A DNA stretch of 64,000 nt, from the NCBI RefSeq assembly GCF_009830125.1, contig NZ_WUPT01000001.1, forward strand, positions 620,001 through 684,000, given 5' to 3'. The stretch is from Kangsaoukella pontilimi (lineage in GTDB: Bacteria > Pseudomonadota > Alphaproteobacteria > Rhodobacterales > Rhodobacteraceae). Shown here one piece after another: positions 7,763-17,238 of this stretch. The notes beneath the pieces are model-generated. The model made no database searches, was not told where the DNA came from, and saw nothing but the letters and a program-made list of their open reading frames with translations. A program made the translations under genes and the position numbers. Each line of letters starts with the position of its first letter. Within the stretch, counting starts at the first letter, position 1.

Positions 7763-8674
7763 TTATTCGGCGCTCTTTGCTTCAGCCTTCATCTTTTTCC
7801 GCTGCGTGATGATTTCTTCGGTCACGAAATCGCGGAAGGCCGCAATCCGGCGCGACTGCCTGAGTTCCTCGGGGTAGGCGAGGAAGACAGGCACCTCGCT
7901 CGACTCGATATCGGGCAGGACGTGGGTGATCTCCGGGAAATCCTCGATCACGTAATCGGGCAGCACCCCGATGCCGAGATTGGAGCGGACGGCCTGAAGA
8001 ACGCCGAAGTAGTTATTCACGGTCAGCCGCGAGGGGATGTCATAGGTCAGAAGCTCGCGCACGAGGTTTGCGCCGGCGATCACCTGCGTGACGCCGGTGT
8101 TCATGTAGATCAGCCGGTGCCCGGACAAATCCGCCATCGTCTTCGGCACGCCGCGGCGTTCGAGATAGTCTTCTGTTGCATAGAGCCGCATGTGGACGGT
8201 CATCAGGCGTCGCCGGATCAGGTCGGCCTGGCTGGGTTCTTTCATGCGGATGGCGACGTCGGCCTCGCGCATGGGCAGATCCAGCACACGCTCTTCAAGC
8301 ATCAGGTCGATGCTGAGTTCGGGGTATTTCTCGTAGAGTTTGGGCAGGCGTGGCGCCAGCCAGAGCGAGCCGAAGCCTGTCGTGGTGGTCACGCGCAATT
8401 CGCCGAAAACTTCCTCCTCGCTGTCGCGGATGCGCGCTTCGGCTGTATCGAGGCGCCGGGTCATGGCGGACGTGGCATCGAACAGGAGCTCTCCCTGTTC
8501 GGTGAGAATCAGTCCCCGTGCGTGACGGTGGAACAGGGTGGTGTTGAGGCTTTCCTCCAGCGCGCGAATCTGACGCGAGACGGCCGACTGGCTCAGATGC
8601 AGCGTGTCGCCCGCGTGGGTCAGACTGCCTGCATCCGCGACGGCGTGAAAGATTCTGAGCTTGTCCCAGTCCAT
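7763..8674 (-). CDS. LysR-family regulator, VtlR/LsrB type
   Basis: A 303-residue LysR-type activator from the ATG at 8674. The DNA-binding domain is 'MDWDKLRIFHAVADAGSLTHAGDTLHLSQSAVSRQIRALEE', split here as residues 1-20 (recognition start) and 21-41 (helix-turn-helix), followed by a periplasmic-binding-protein-like effector domain (about 90-290). This N-terminus and the 'RLTVNNYFGVLQAV' segment match the alphaproteobacterial VtlR/LsrB group, which in Brucella and Agrobacterium controls AbcR-type small RNAs. An in-frame extension to 8746 is not conserved. It diverges from the IOR gene (147-bp gap) and a candidate sRNA lies just downstream. The subgroup assignment is from recalled family resemblance. 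Confidence 0.85.
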   Translation of the reverse strand: MDWDKLRIFHAVADAGSLTHAGDTLHLSQSAVSRQIRALEESLNTTLFHRHARGLILTEQGELLFDATSAMTRRLDTAEARIRDSEEEVFGELRVTTTTGFGSLWLAPRLPKLYEKYPELSIDLMLEERVLDLPMREADVAIRMKEPSQADLIRRRLMTVHMRLYATEDYLERRGVPKTMADLSGHRLIYMNTGVTQVIAGANLVRELLTYDIPSRLTVNNYFGVLQAVRSNLGIGVLPDYVIEDFPEITHVLPDIESSEVPVFLAYPEELRQSRRIAAFRDFVTEEIITQRKKMKAEAKSAE

Positions 8675-8769
8675 TTGGTCTTGGCCCCGCGATGTTTGCG
8701 TTAACTTCTTCACATGCCTTGCGCTGCGGATAAAGCCCCATGACAACGCTCAGATGACGGATGTTTCAT

Positions 8770-8797
8770 TTGTAGGTCAGAGTTTTTGACCTATAAT
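8770..8797 (+). promoter_or_regulatory. Candidate promoter of the IOR gene
   Basis: A consensus -10 hexamer TATAAT at 8792-8797 is preceded at 16 bp by TTGTAG (8770-8775), a weak -35. It lies 25 bp before the chosen GTG start, in the divergent region shared with the LysR gene, so that regulator may act here. Confidence 0.45.
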
Positions 8798-8821
8798 GCG
8801 GATATCCACGAGGAGGAAGTG

Positions 8822-11800
8822 GTGAGCACGCAATCCGTCAGTCTGCACGACAAATACGACCTGTCGAAGGAGCATGTGCTTCTGAACGGGACGCAGGCGC
8901 TGGTGCGGCTCATGCTCACGCAATCGGCCCGTGACCGTGCTGCGGGGCTGGATACGGGCGGCTATGTCTCGGGCTATCGCGGCTCGCCCCTTGGCGCGGT
9001 GGACCAGCAGATGGCCAAGGCGGCAAAGGACCTCACGGCCGCGGGTGTGCTTTTTCAACCGGGTCTGAACGAGGATCTGGCGGCGACCGCGATCTGGGGC
9101 ACGCAGCAAGCCGGTTTGAAGGGCGACGGCAAGCATGACGGCGTCTTTGCGCTTTGGTACGGCAAAGGGCCGGGCGTCGACCGTTCGGGCGATGTGCTGC
9201 GCCACGCCAACATGGCCGGGACGGCGCCCCATGGCGGTGTTCTGATGGCCCTCGGTGACGACCACACGGGCGAATCTTCGACCACCTGCCACCAGTCCGA
9301 CTGGGCGGTAATGGACGCCTATATTCCCATCCTGTCCCCGGCAGGTGTGCAGGAAATACTCGATTTCGGGCTCTATGGTTACGCGCTCAGCCGCTTCTCG
9401 GGCATGTGGTGCGGGCTGAAGCTGATGAAGGACACGGTGGAGGTCACATCGGTCGTGGATGGCCGTCCCGACCGTATGCACTTCGTCCAGCCCGAGATCG
9501 ACCTGCCCGCGGGCGGGCTGAACATTCGGCAGGGCGATCACTGGATCGCGCAGGAAGCCCGTCTGATCGACCACAAACGGTGGGCCGCCGAGGCCTTCGC
9601 CCATGCCAACAGGATCGACCGGCGCATCTGGGGCAAGCCCGGTGCAAAGATCGGCTTCGTCGCGGCGGGCAAGAACTGGCTCGATCTGGTGCATGCTCTG
9701 GGGCTTCTCGGTATCGACGAGGGCGAAGCCGAGCGGCTTGGGATTACGACCTACAAGATCGGCCAGACCTTCCCGATGGACATGGCGGGGTTCCACGACT
9801 GGGCCGAGGGGCTCGATCTGATCGTTGTGGTCGAGGAAAAGCGCAAACTGATCGAGGTCCAGATCAAGGAAGCCATCTTCGACGACCGGCGCGGCCGGCG
9901 GGTCTATGGCTGGCACAAGGGCGGTGCGGGTGGCCTGCACCGCGAAGAACTGTTTCCGACACGCTTCGCGCTCGATCCTGTGATGATCGCCGAGAAACTG
10001 GGCGGCATCCTGCTCGAAGAGGGGCGCGAGACCGACCGTCTTCGCGCCGCGCTCGACCGGCTGGCGGCGACCCATCACGGCAACGATGCGCCTGACCTGG
10101 CCGTGCGCACGCCCTATTTCTGCGCCGGTTGCCCGCACAATACCTCGACCAAGGTGCCGGAGGGCAGCCGCGCTTATGCCGGGATCGGGTGCCACATCAT
10201 GGCGATGTGGATGGATCGCGAGACGTCGAACTACACCCATATGGGCGCCGAGGGCGCCAACTGGATCGGCGAGGCGCCTTTCGTGGAAACGGACCACGTT
10301 TTCCAGAATATCGGGGATGGCACCTACAATCACTCGGGCTTGATGGCGATCAGGGCGGCTGTCGGTTCGGGCGTGAACATCACCTACAAGATCCTCTATA
10401 ACGATGCCGTCGCGATGACCGGCGGGCAGGGGAACGATGGCGGCCTTGGCCCTGACCGGATCGTCCGCGAGGTGCTCGCCGCCGGTGTGTCGCGCGTGGC
10501 CGTTGTCTTTGACGAGAAAGAAGAGCCGCGTCGTGAGGATTTCCCGTCAGGCATCGGCTGGCATCCCCGGTCCGAACTTGGAGAGGTTCAGGAAGAATTC
10601 CGCAAGATCAGGGGCGTGAGCGCCATCGTTTACGTGCAGACCTGCGCCGCCGAAAAGCGCCGCCGCCGGAAGCGCGGGACGTTCCCGGACCCCGACAAGC
10701 GGGTCTTCATCAATACAGACATCTGCGAGGGCTGCGGCGATTGCGGGGTTCAGTCGAACTGCGTCGCCATCGTTCCGGTCGAAACGGAACTGGGCCGGAA
10801 GCGGGCCATAGACCAGTCCGCCTGCAACAAGGATTTCTCGTGCCTCAAGGGCTTCTGCCCGTCCTTCGTAACCGTCGAAGGTGGCACGCCCCGCAAGGCG
10901 GCCAGCGCCGAAATCGACACGAATGGCCTGCCTGAGCCGTCCTTGCCAGCGATCTCGGGGACCTACAGCGTCGTCATCACCGGTGTTGGCGGCACGGGGG
11001 TTGTGACCATTGGCGCGCTTCTGGCCATGGCAGCCCATATCGACGGCAAGGGCGCCGCGATGATGGAGATGGCAGGCCTCGCCCAGAAGGGCGGCGCGGT
11101 GCATATCCACTGCCGCCTTGCCGAGCGTCCAGAGGATATCAGCGCGATCCGCGTCGCGCCGGGCGAGGCGGATGCGGTGATCGGTGGCGACCTTGTCGTG
11201 ACGGCCGGGGCGAAAACCCTCGACCTGATGCGCTCGGGGCGGACTGGGGCGGTGGTGAACACCCACGAGATCATGACTGGGGCCTTTACTCGCGACACAG
11301 AATTCCGAATTCCGGGCAAGGAGTTGCGTGACGTTCTTGAGGACCGGATCGGGGGCGGAATGACAATTCTCGATGCGACCGAACTGGCCGCGCGGGGAAC
11401 CGGCGACTCGATCTACGCAAACATGGTGTTGCTTGGTGCCGCGTGGCAGTCGGGCCATATGCCGCTGACCCGCGCCGCACTCCGCGAGGCGATCCGTCTC
11501 AATGGCGCAAAGGTGGAAGAGAACCTGAAGGCCTTCGAGATCGGGCGTTGGGCCGTGGTCCACCCAGAAGCCGCGGCGCGTCTGGTCTCGGCCGAGGTGA
11601 TCGACAAGCCAAAGACACTGGACGAGCGCATCGCCTATCGCGAGCGGCACCTGACGGCCTATCAGTCGGCGCGTCTGGCGCGGCGGTATCGGCGGCTGGT
11701 CGACCGCTTCGACGACGCGAGGCTGCGCGAGGCTGTTGCTCTCGGTTACCACAAGCTCTTGTCCTACAAGGACGAATACGAGGTTGCGCGGCTCGCCACC

Positions 11801-12241
11801 GAGACCCGTGCGAAGGCGGAAGACGCTTTTGCGGGCGATCTGAAGCTGACCTATCACCTTGCTCCGCCGATCCTGTCCCGCACAGGCGCGGATGGCCGCC
11901 CGAAGAAGCGCGGGTTCGGCGAGGGGATCGAGCGGCTTTTCCCGTTGCTTGCGCGTCTGAAGTGGCTGCGCGGCACCCCGTTCGACCCGTTCGGCCGCAC
12001 TTCCGAGCGACGCATGGAGCGCCATGCAATCCGGGAGTACGAGGCCGATATGGAGCGGCTGCTGACTGGGGAGGTGAAAGACCCCGATGCAGCCGTTGCG
12101 CTTGCAAGGTTGCCGCTCGACATCCGCGGATTCGGGCCGGTCAAGGAGGCTAACGCGAAGGCCGCCGCGAAGCGCCGGGACGAACTCCGCGACCGGGTCG
12201 CCAAGGGCGCCCCCGCGCGCGATCTGATGGCCGGCGAGTAA
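8822..12241 (+). CDS. Fused indolepyruvate:ferredoxin oxidoreductase (IorA-IorB type)
   Basis: A large thiamine-diphosphate enzyme of about 1139 residues that oxidatively decarboxylates aryl pyruvates or related 2-oxoacids to acyl-CoA. The alpha-type pyrimidine domain comes first ('GYVSGYRGSPLGAVDQQ'), then the ThDP-binding domain with 'FCAGCPHNTST' (about residue 433) and 'GIGCHIMAMWMD', a cysteine-rich Fe-S segment ('CEGCGDCGVQSNC', about 634, and 'CNKDFSCLKGFCPSF'), and a gamma/IorB domain from about 716 ('VITGVGGTGVVTIGALL'). The GTG at 8822 has GAGGAGG seven bases upstream; a TTG at 8786 coincides with the likely promoter and is rejected. Single-polypeptide IORs of this kind are common in aerobic proteobacteria. 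The in vivo acceptor is not shown. Confidence 0.9.
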   Translation: MSTQSVSLHDKYDLSKEHVLLNGTQALVRLMLTQSARDRAAGLDTGGYVSGYRGSPLGAVDQQMAKAAKDLTAAGVLFQPGLNEDLAATAIWGTQQAGLKGDGKHDGVFALWYGKGPGVDRSGDVLRHANMAGTAPHGGVLMALGDDHTGESSTTCHQSDWAVMDAYIPILSPAGVQEILDFGLYGYALSRFSGMWCGLKLMKDTVEVTSVVDGRPDRMHFVQPEIDLPAGGLNIRQGDHWIAQEARLIDHKRWAAEAFAHANRIDRRIWGKPGAKIGFVAAGKNWLDLVHALGLLGIDEGEAERLGITTYKIGQTFPMDMAGFHDWAEGLDLIVVVEEKRKLIEVQIKEAIFDDRRGRRVYGWHKGGAGGLHREELFPTRFALDPVMIAEKLGGILLEEGRETDRLRAALDRLAATHHGNDAPDLAVRTPYFCAGCPHNTSTKVPEGSRAYAGIGCHIMAMWMDRETSNYTHMGAEGANWIGEAPFVETDHVFQNIGDGTYNHSGLMAIRAAVGSGVNITYKILYNDAVAMTGGQGNDGGLGPDRIVREVLAAGVSRVAVVFDEKEEPRREDFPSGIGWHPRSELGEVQEEFRKIRGVSAIVYVQTCAAEKRRRRKRGTFPDPDKRVFINTDICEGCGDCGVQSNCVAIVPVETELGRKRAIDQSACNKDFSCLKGFCPSFVTVEGGTPRKAASAEIDTNGLPEPSLPAISGTYSVVITGVGGTGVVTIGALLAMAAHIDGKGAAMMEMAGLAQKGGAVHIHCRLAERPEDISAIRVAPGEADAVIGGDLVVTAGAKTLDLMRSGRTGAVVNTHEIMTGAFTRDTEFRIPGKELRDVLEDRIGGGMTILDATELAARGTGDSIYANMVLLGAAWQSGHMPLTRAALREAIRLNGAKVEENLKAFEIGRWAVVHPEAAARLVSAEVIDKPKTLDERIAYRERHLTAYQSARLARRYRRLVDRFDDARLREAVALGYHKLLSYKDEYEVARLATETRAKAEDAFAGDLKLTYHLAPPILSRTGADGRPKKRGFGEGIERLFPLLARLKWLRGTPFDPFGRTSERRMERHAIREYEADMERLLTGEVKDPDAAVALARLPLDIRGFGPVKEANAKAAAKRRDELRDRVAKGAPARDLMAGE

Positions 12242-12357
12242 CAGTAGCCGGGGCGCAACACCCTGCGTCCAACCTGCGCCCGGATAGACGCAGCAGCATT
12301 CTCGGCTTTGCGAAAACCGGTCTAGCTAGTCTCAGGGAAACATATCGGGCAGGGCCG

Positions 12358-13260
12358 ATGAACCGGCAGGTCGCGCGCGACATCAGTTACGCTTATTCGG
12401 CGTCCACAAGAGGCGGCAGGGCCGTCATCCGCACGCTTGAAAACGCCACAGGCAGGTTGCGTCTGATCCGGCGCGCCGAAGGCTATCACCGGGATGTCGC
12501 GGGCGGCGCCGATTTCTGGGATGTGATGATCAGCCGCTATGGTCTCAGCCTGGACGTGGTGGGCGGATCGCTGGACAACCTGCCCGAGACCGGGCCGCTG
12601 ATCGTGGTCGCGAACCATCCCTACGGGATTCTCGACGGGCTGATGATGGGCCATATCCTGAGCCGTCGGCGCGCAGGCGACTTTCGTATCCTGGCCCATC
12701 GGGTCTTCCGCAAGGCCGAGGATCTGGACCGCATCATTCTGCCCGTCAGCTTCGACGAAACCCGCGAGGCGCAGCTCACCAATCTGGAAACGCGTAAGGC
12801 AGCCCTGAGCTATCTCGCCGAGGGTGGAGCGATCGGCATCTTCCCGGGTGGCACGGTTTCGACCGCAGCGCGCCCGTTTTCGCGCCCGCTCGATCCCGGC
12901 TGGCGGTCTTTCACGGCCAAGATGATCTCGAAATCGGGGGCGACCGTAGTCCCAATCTATTTCGAAGGCGCCAATTCCCGCCTGTTCCAGATCGCGAGCC
13001 ACCTGCATGTGACGCTGCGCATGGCGCTTCTGATCAACGAATTCAAACGCCGGGTGGACGAGCCGGTCCGGGCCGTCATCGGTGAGCCGATCCCTCAGGA
13101 CGACCTTGCGCGATACAGGGGCGATGCCAAGGGAATGATGGACTTTCTTCGCGCTCGGACCTATGCCCTGTCCCCGAAGCCTCTTGGGCGGGCCGATTAC
13201 GGGTTCGAGTTCGAGGCGCGGTACAAGCGGGCAGGCGGGCATGTCGGTCGGGATATTTGA
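12358..13260 (+). CDS. Lysophospholipid acyltransferase-family protein (PlsC-like)
   Basis: A 300-residue acyltransferase-fold protein, probably membrane-associated, that would acylate a lysolipid. The catalytic block reads '[12 protein letters not shown]' (about 83-94), an H-x5-D version of the usual H-x4-D motif, seen in a branch of bacterial PlsC-like proteins. Block III is 'GIFPGGTVS' (about 161-169) and '[13 protein letters not shown]' fits block IV. The stop is overlapped by murI by 20 bp. Substrate preference cannot be deduced; an ornithine-lipid or phosphatidic acid role is possible but unsupported here. Confidence 0.82.
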   Translation: MNRQVARDISYAYSASTRGGRAVIRTLENATGRLRLIRRAEGYHRDVAGGADFWDVMISRYGLSLDVVGGSLDNLPETGPLIVVANHPYGILDGLMMGHILSRRRAGDFRILAHRVFRKAEDLDRIILPVSFDETREAQLTNLETRKAALSYLAEGGAIGIFPGGTVSTAARPFSRPLDPGWRSFTAKMISKSGATVVPIYFEGANSRLFQIASHLHVTLRMALLINEFKRRVDEPVRAVIGEPIPQDDLARYRGDAKGMMDFLRARTYALSPKPLGRADYGFEFEARYKRAGGHVGRDI

Positions 13261-14053
13261 CAGCGGATTGGGCGGGCTGACGGTCTACCGGGCCGTCGCG
13301 GAGCGACTTCCGGACCTTCCGGTCGTCTACTACGGCGACAACGCTCACACGCCCTACGGCGTGCGCGATGCCGATGACATTTACGACCTGACCACCAAGG
13401 GTTGCCAGCGCCTGTTCGATGCGGGTTGCGATCTGGTGATCCTGGCCTGCAACACGGCGTCGGCGGCGGCGCTTCGGAAGATGCAGGAGGCTTGGGTGCC
13501 CGAGGACAAACGCGTCCTTGGCGTGTTCGTGCCCCTGATCGAGGCGCTGACCGAACGGCAATGGGGCGACAACTCGCCTCCGCGTGAGGTCGCCGTAAAG
13601 CATGTGGCGCTTTTCGCGACGCCCGCGACCGTCAGGAGCCGCGCCTTCAGCCGGGAGCTGGCCTTCCGTGCCATCGGCGTCGATGTCGAGGCGCAGGCCT
13701 GCGGGGGTGTGGTGGACGCGATCGAGGATGGCGACATGATCCTGGCTGAGGCGCTGGTCCGGAGCCATGTGGACGCGCTGAAGCGCAAGATGCCCGAGCC
13801 GGATGCCGCCGTTCTGGGCTGCACGCATTACCCTATCGTGGAAGACATCTTCCGCGATGCGCTTGGCGAGGGCGTCACCGTTTTCAGCCAGCCCAAGCTG
13901 GTGGCCGAAAGCCTGGCCGATTACCTCGACCGGCGTCCCGAAATGGTGGGGCCGGGCAAGGTGACCATGTTCCTCACCACCGGCGATCCGGCGCGCGTCA
14001 GCGACCAGGCGACGCGGTTCCTCCGACGACGGGTCGATTTCCACGCCGCCTGA
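13241..14053 (+). CDS. murI: Glutamate racemase
   Basis: Interconverts L- and D-glutamate for peptidoglycan synthesis, cytosolic, cofactor-free. The 270-residue protein from the ATG at 13241 has the two catalytic cysteines in '[12 protein letters not shown]' (C70) and '[10 protein letters not shown]' (C194, followed by H196), and the substrate-binding '[10 protein letters not shown]' (D7-S8) at the N-terminus. The start lies 20 bp inside the upstream acyltransferase gene, so the two are translationally linked. It precedes argC by 55 bp. Confidence 0.96.
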   Translation: MSVGIFDSGLGGLTVYRAVAERLPDLPVVYYGDNAHTPYGVRDADDIYDLTTKGCQRLFDAGCDLVILACNTASAAALRKMQEAWVPEDKRVLGVFVPLIEALTERQWGDNSPPREVAVKHVALFATPATVRSRAFSRELAFRAIGVDVEAQACGGVVDAIEDGDMILAEALVRSHVDALKRKMPEPDAAVLGCTHYPIVEDIFRDALGEGVTVFSQPKLVAESLADYLDRRPEMVGPGKVTMFLTTGDPARVSDQATRFLRRRVDFHAA

Positions 14054-14108
14054 TTGCGGCGGCAGCCCATTCGTCTTACATGACCGAAAAGCTACGGGAG
14101 CGAGGGAC

Positions 14109-15137
14109 ATGTCCCATAAAATCGCCATTCTGGGCGCCAGCGGATACACCGGCGCCGAACTAATCCGGCTTATTGCCACGCATCCGACATTCGAGATCGT
14201 GGCGCTGTCGGGCGACCGAAAGGCCGGTCAGCCGATGTCGTCGGTCTATCCGCATTTGCGCCATCTCGATCTTCCCGATCTGGTTACCATCGAAGATATC
14301 GACTTCTCAGGCGTCGATCTGGCCTTCTGCGCACTGCCCCACGCCACCAGCCAGGCGGTGATCCGGGATTTGCCGAAAGACCTGAAGGTCGTGGACCTGT
14401 CCGCCGATTTCAGGCTGCGCGACCCGGAGGCCTATGCCAGGTGGTACGGCGGGGCGCATCAGGCGCTCGATCAGCAGGCTGAGGCCGTCTATGGGCTGAC
14501 CGAGTTCTATCGCGAAGAGATCCGCGCAGCGCGCCTTGTTGCGGGCACCGGCTGCAACGCGGCCACCGGGCAGTTCGCGCTTCGCCCGCTGATCGCGGCG
14601 GGGGTCATCGACCTTGACCGGATCGTCATGGACCTCAAGGCCGCCGCGTCAGGTGCCGGACGCTCGCTGAAGGAGCATCTTTTGTTCTCGGAGCTCTTCG
14701 AGAACGTGAAGGGGTATTCCATGGGCGGCACGCACCGTCATCTGGGCGAGTTCGATCAGGAATTTTCCGCCATCGCCGGGCGCGAGGTGCGCGTGCAGTT
14801 CACGCCGCACCTGATCCCGGCGACGCGGGGTATCCTGCTGACCAACTACGTCAGCGGTGATCCCGAGGCCATCCATGCGGCGCTGACGGCGGCCTATGCC
14901 GAAGAGGTCTTCATCCGGGTTCTGCCGATGGGCGAGGTGCCGCAGATGAAGGACGTCCGCGCCTCGAATTTCTGCCATATCGGCGTGGTGGGCGACCGGA
15001 TCGACGGGCGGGCCACCGTGGTCGCGGTGCTCGACAACCTGACCAAGGGATCGGCGGGACAGGCTGTTCAGAACGCCAACCTGATGCTGGGTGTGGAAGA
15101 GACGGCGGGGCTGATGGCAGCGCCGGTTTTCCCGTGA
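14109..15137 (+). CDS. argC: N-acetyl-gamma-glutamyl-phosphate reductase
   Basis: NADPH-dependent reduction of N-acetylglutamyl phosphate to the semialdehyde, third step of arginine synthesis. The 342-residue protein has the Rossmann glycine motif '[15 protein letters not shown]' (residues 7-21) and the catalytic cysteine in '[10 protein letters not shown]' (C149). '[11 protein letters not shown]' holds the conserved His of the active site. GGGAGCGAGG just before the ATG at 14109 is a good ribosome site. The other arg genes are not in the window. Confidence 0.96.
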   Translation: MSHKIAILGASGYTGAELIRLIATHPTFEIVALSGDRKAGQPMSSVYPHLRHLDLPDLVTIEDIDFSGVDLAFCALPHATSQAVIRDLPKDLKVVDLSADFRLRDPEAYARWYGGAHQALDQQAEAVYGLTEFYREEIRAARLVAGTGCNAATGQFALRPLIAAGVIDLDRIVMDLKAAASGAGRSLKEHLLFSELFENVKGYSMGGTHRHLGEFDQEFSAIAGREVRVQFTPHLIPATRGILLTNYVSGDPEAIHAALTAAYAEEVFIRVLPMGEVPQMKDVRASNFCHIGVVGDRIDGRATVVAVLDNLTKGSAGQAVQNANLMLGVEETAGLMAAPVFP

Positions 15138-15197
15138 CAGGTTTTGCGCCCGCTTCGCGGTCGCGGTGGTCGGACGCGATGCCGCGCCCGGCAGGAG

Positions 15198-15250
15198 CGA
15201 GGGGGCGTTGCCCCCTAGTGCTCCCCCAGAGTATTTTCGAACAGAAGAAG
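15198..15250 (+). repeat. Dispersed intergenic repeat, copy 1
   Basis: Between argC and ccmE: a GGGGGCGTTGCCCCC hairpin (15201-15215), a short spacer, then CCCCCAGAGTATTTTCGAAC and AGAAGAAG. The same two-part design recurs twice at 21.8-22.0 kb, which identifies it as a repeated extragenic element. The hairpin may also act as a terminator or mRNA end for argC. Confidence 0.75.
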
Positions 15251-15288
15251 ACGCGCGAAGTCTTAACGGCCAATGTGAGGGGGCTGTC

Positions 15289-15732
15289 ATGAAGGGCTTG
15301 AAGAAGCAGCGCCGCATTCAGATCATCGTGCTGGCGACGATTGCGATGGTCGCGGCGTTCGGTGCGTTCTACATCGCGGCGCCGGATGCGCTGCAGTTTT
15401 TCCGTTCGCCTTCCGAGGTGGCCGAAACGCCGCCGCCGCCCAACGAGCTTTTCCGGATCGGCGGACTGGTCGAGGAGGGCAGCCTGGTGCGTGGTCAGGG
15501 TGAGACGATCACCTTTCGTGTGACCGATGGCGGCGCGTCGGTGCCCGTCGCCTACACGGGCGTCCTGCCGGACCTGTTCGGCGAAGGTGAGGGCATGGTC
15601 GGCACTGGGCGCTATATCGACGGCGTCTTTCAGGCGACCGAGATTCTTGCCCGCCACGACGAGACCTACATGCCGGCCGAGGTGATCGACGCGCTGAAGG
15701 AGCAGGGCGTCTATCAGGAGCCGAACGGTTAG
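15289..15732 (+). CDS. ccmE: Cytochrome c maturation heme chaperone CcmE
   Basis: Periplasmic, membrane-anchored protein that binds heme covalently and hands it to the CcmF/H lyase. It is 147 residues from the ATG at 15289 (GTGAGGGGG upstream). One N-terminal membrane helix (about 10-30) is followed by the beta-barrel domain; the heme-binding His is H123 in 'ILARHDETYMP' with the conserved Tyr at 127. An in-frame extension to 15166 reads through an intergenic repeat and is rejected. ccmF and ccmH follow after a five-gene lysis cassette. Confidence 0.96.
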   Translation: MKGLKKQRRIQIIVLATIAMVAAFGAFYIAAPDALQFFRSPSEVAETPPPPNELFRIGGLVEEGSLVRGQGETITFRVTDGGASVPVAYTGVLPDLFGEGEGMVGTGRYIDGVFQATEILARHDETYMPAEVIDALKEQGVYQEPNG

Positions 15733-15793
15733 TATCGGACCCATTAACCCTTTTCAGCGAGCGTGACCCCCGACGTGACAGGCGGGGGCGGAC

Positions 15794-16405
15794 ATGCGTT
15801 CGGTGGAAGAGATTGCCGATGAGATCATCGCGCGGGAAGGCGGCTTCGTAAACGATCCGGACGATCCGGGCGGTGCCACCAAATACGGGGTAACGGTCGG
15901 CACGATGCGCCGGCTTGGTCTGGATCTGACCGGGGATGGCAAGGTCGGGGCGGCGGATGTGCGGCGTCTGACGCGATCCGCGGCGCGGCGGATTTTCGTG
16001 ACGGAGTATTTCCGCGGTCCGGGCCTTCACCGCTTGCCCGTCCCGGTGCAGCCCAGTGTTTTCGACATGCAGGTGAACGCCGGCCGCGAGGCGGTGCGTA
16101 TCCTGCAGCGACTGTGTGGCGCGTTCGGGCATCCGACCGAGGAAGACGGCATCATCGGAGAGCGGACCGAGGCAGCGGCGGCGGGCGCGTTCCGCAATGC
16201 GCCCGAGCATTTCGTCGATGCCTACGGAATCGAGCGGCGGAATTTCTACTACCGCCTTGCCGACAGGCGCCCCGCAAGCCGGAAGTTTGCCCGCCGCCGC
16301 GATGGCGGGAAGGGCGGCTGGATCACAAGGGCCGAAGAGTTCATTCATCCCCGCTATCATCTGAGCGCGGCGGAACATGCAGCACGGGTGGCGGCATGGG
16401 ACTGA
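15794..16405 (+). CDS. GH108 N-acetylmuramidase (GTA-type endolysin)
   Basis: A 203-residue peptidoglycan hydrolase. The GH108 signature 'EGGFVNDPDDPGGATKYGVT' sits at residues 15-34, with E15 as the expected catalytic acid, and a C-terminal peptidoglycan-binding-3 region follows ('EDGIIGERTEAA' onward). There is no signal peptide, so export would need a holin, and a holin-like gene overlaps its end by 10 bp. Homologous endolysin-holin pairs lyse the producer in Rhodobacter GTA release. Start ATG at 15794 fits the family N-terminus. First gene of the cassette inserted between ccmE and ccmF. Confidence 0.88.
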   Translation: MRSVEEIADEIIAREGGFVNDPDDPGGATKYGVTVGTMRRLGLDLTGDGKVGAADVRRLTRSAARRIFVTEYFRGPGLHRLPVPVQPSVFDMQVNAGREAVRILQRLCGAFGHPTEEDGIIGERTEAAAAGAFRNAPEHFVDAYGIERRNFYYRLADRRPASRKFARRRDGGKGGWITRAEEFIHPRYHLSAAEHAARVAAWD

Positions 16406-16932
16406 TCGGGACGCTTATGGCGCTCTTGTTCGGGGGCGGGCGAAACGCGGTCCGTGAGACCGTCGAGGTCTTCCGACCGAATGCCGAGGCGTCCGAGACG
16501 CGGGATGCGGCGCGGGCCGCAGCGGCGCTGGGGCAGTTCGCGGCGGAATTCGCATTGCCGAAGCGCGGCTGGTTCGACCGTGCGGTTGACGGGCTGAACC
16601 GTCTGCCGAGGCCCATGCTGGCCTTCGGGACGATCGGGCTGTTCGTCGCGGCCATGGCCGAGCCGGTCTGGTTCGCGGAGCGCATGCAGGGGATTGCACT
16701 GATCCCTGAAGCGCTCTGGTGGCTGATGGGCGCTATCGTGAGCTTTTACTTTGGCGCACGTCACCAGACGAAAAATCAGGACTTCCAGAAGGATATGGCG
16801 GGTAGCCTTGCACTGGCGCGAAAGATCGAGGCGGCGGCGGCACAGTCTGCCGGCCTCATGGCCGCACAGCAGCACGTCGCGCCCGACGCCAACGCGGCGG
16901 TCCAGGAATGGAGGGCGCGCCATGAGCGGTGA
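16396..16932 (+). CDS. Three-helix holin (GTA_holin_3TM type)
   Basis: A 178-residue protein resembling the 3TM holin family found with GTA endolysins. Hydrophobic segments lie at about residues 1-14, 72-90 and 105-121 ('LWWLMGAIVSFYFGARH'), and the C-terminal third is polar and helical. A holin would open the inner membrane for the signal-less endolysin encoded just upstream. The ATG at 16396 lies within the endolysin's last codons, and its own stop is overlapped by the next small gene, so the genes are translationally coupled. Confidence 0.8.
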   Translation: MGLIGTLMALLFGGGRNAVRETVEVFRPNAEASETRDAARAAAALGQFAAEFALPKRGWFDRAVDGLNRLPRPMLAFGTIGLFVAAMAEPVWFAERMQGIALIPEALWWLMGAIVSFYFGARHQTKNQDFQKDMAGSLALARKIEAAAAQSAGLMAAQQHVAPDANAAVQEWRARHER

Positions 16933-17101
16933 CGTGTTCGCGCGCCTTGCTGCCGAGCATGGCCCGTGGGTGCTCTTGGTCTTCTTTCTGCTCTGGCGGG
17001 ACCTGCAGAAGGATCAGGCGACACGCTCGGTTCTGGACAAGAATGCGCTGGTTCTGACCGAGATCGCCACGGTGATCCGCGAGCGGATGCCACGGGGCTA
17101 A
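16922..17101 (+). CDS. Small single-span membrane protein of the lysis cassette
   Basis: A 59-residue protein that begins 'MSGDVFARLAAEHGPWVLLVFFLLWRDL', in two parts: a short amphipathic N-terminus (1-13) and a membrane helix (about 14-24), then a charged helical tail. The start overlaps the holin gene by 11 bp. No family is recognised. Size and context suggest an accessory holin, antiholin or spanin-like partner, which is inference only. Confidence 0.7.
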   Translation: MSGDVFARLAAEHGPWVLLVFFLLWRDLQKDQATRSVLDKNALVLTEIATVIRERMPRG

Positions 17102-17112
17102 GGGGCGGGGCG

Positions 17113-17238
17113 ATGCGGACCATCTGGCAGAAACTGAGAGCACTCCTGATCGGGCGGCGCCTGCAGGACGCGCTCGACCGGAATACCGAAGCCGCCGAGC
17201 GGCTGGACTGCGCATTACAAGAGGCGCTGAAGCGATGA
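17113..17238 (+). CDS. Small hypothetical protein of the lysis cassette
   Basis: A 41-residue, mostly charged protein predicted to be helical ('RRLQDALDRNTEAAERLD'). AGGGGCGGGGCG directly before the ATG at 17113 is an adequate ribosome site, and the stop overlaps the next start (ATGA). Nothing is recognised in it; it is called because it fits exactly between two coupled genes. Confidence 0.55.
   Translation: MRTIWQKLRALLIGRRLQDALDRNTEAAERLDCALQEALKR

Noticed and set aside
8777-12025. Long minus-strand frames of 518 and 492 residues opposite the IOR gene
   Set aside because: The plus strand encodes a complete fused oxidoreductase with all motifs; the antisense translations show no family features.
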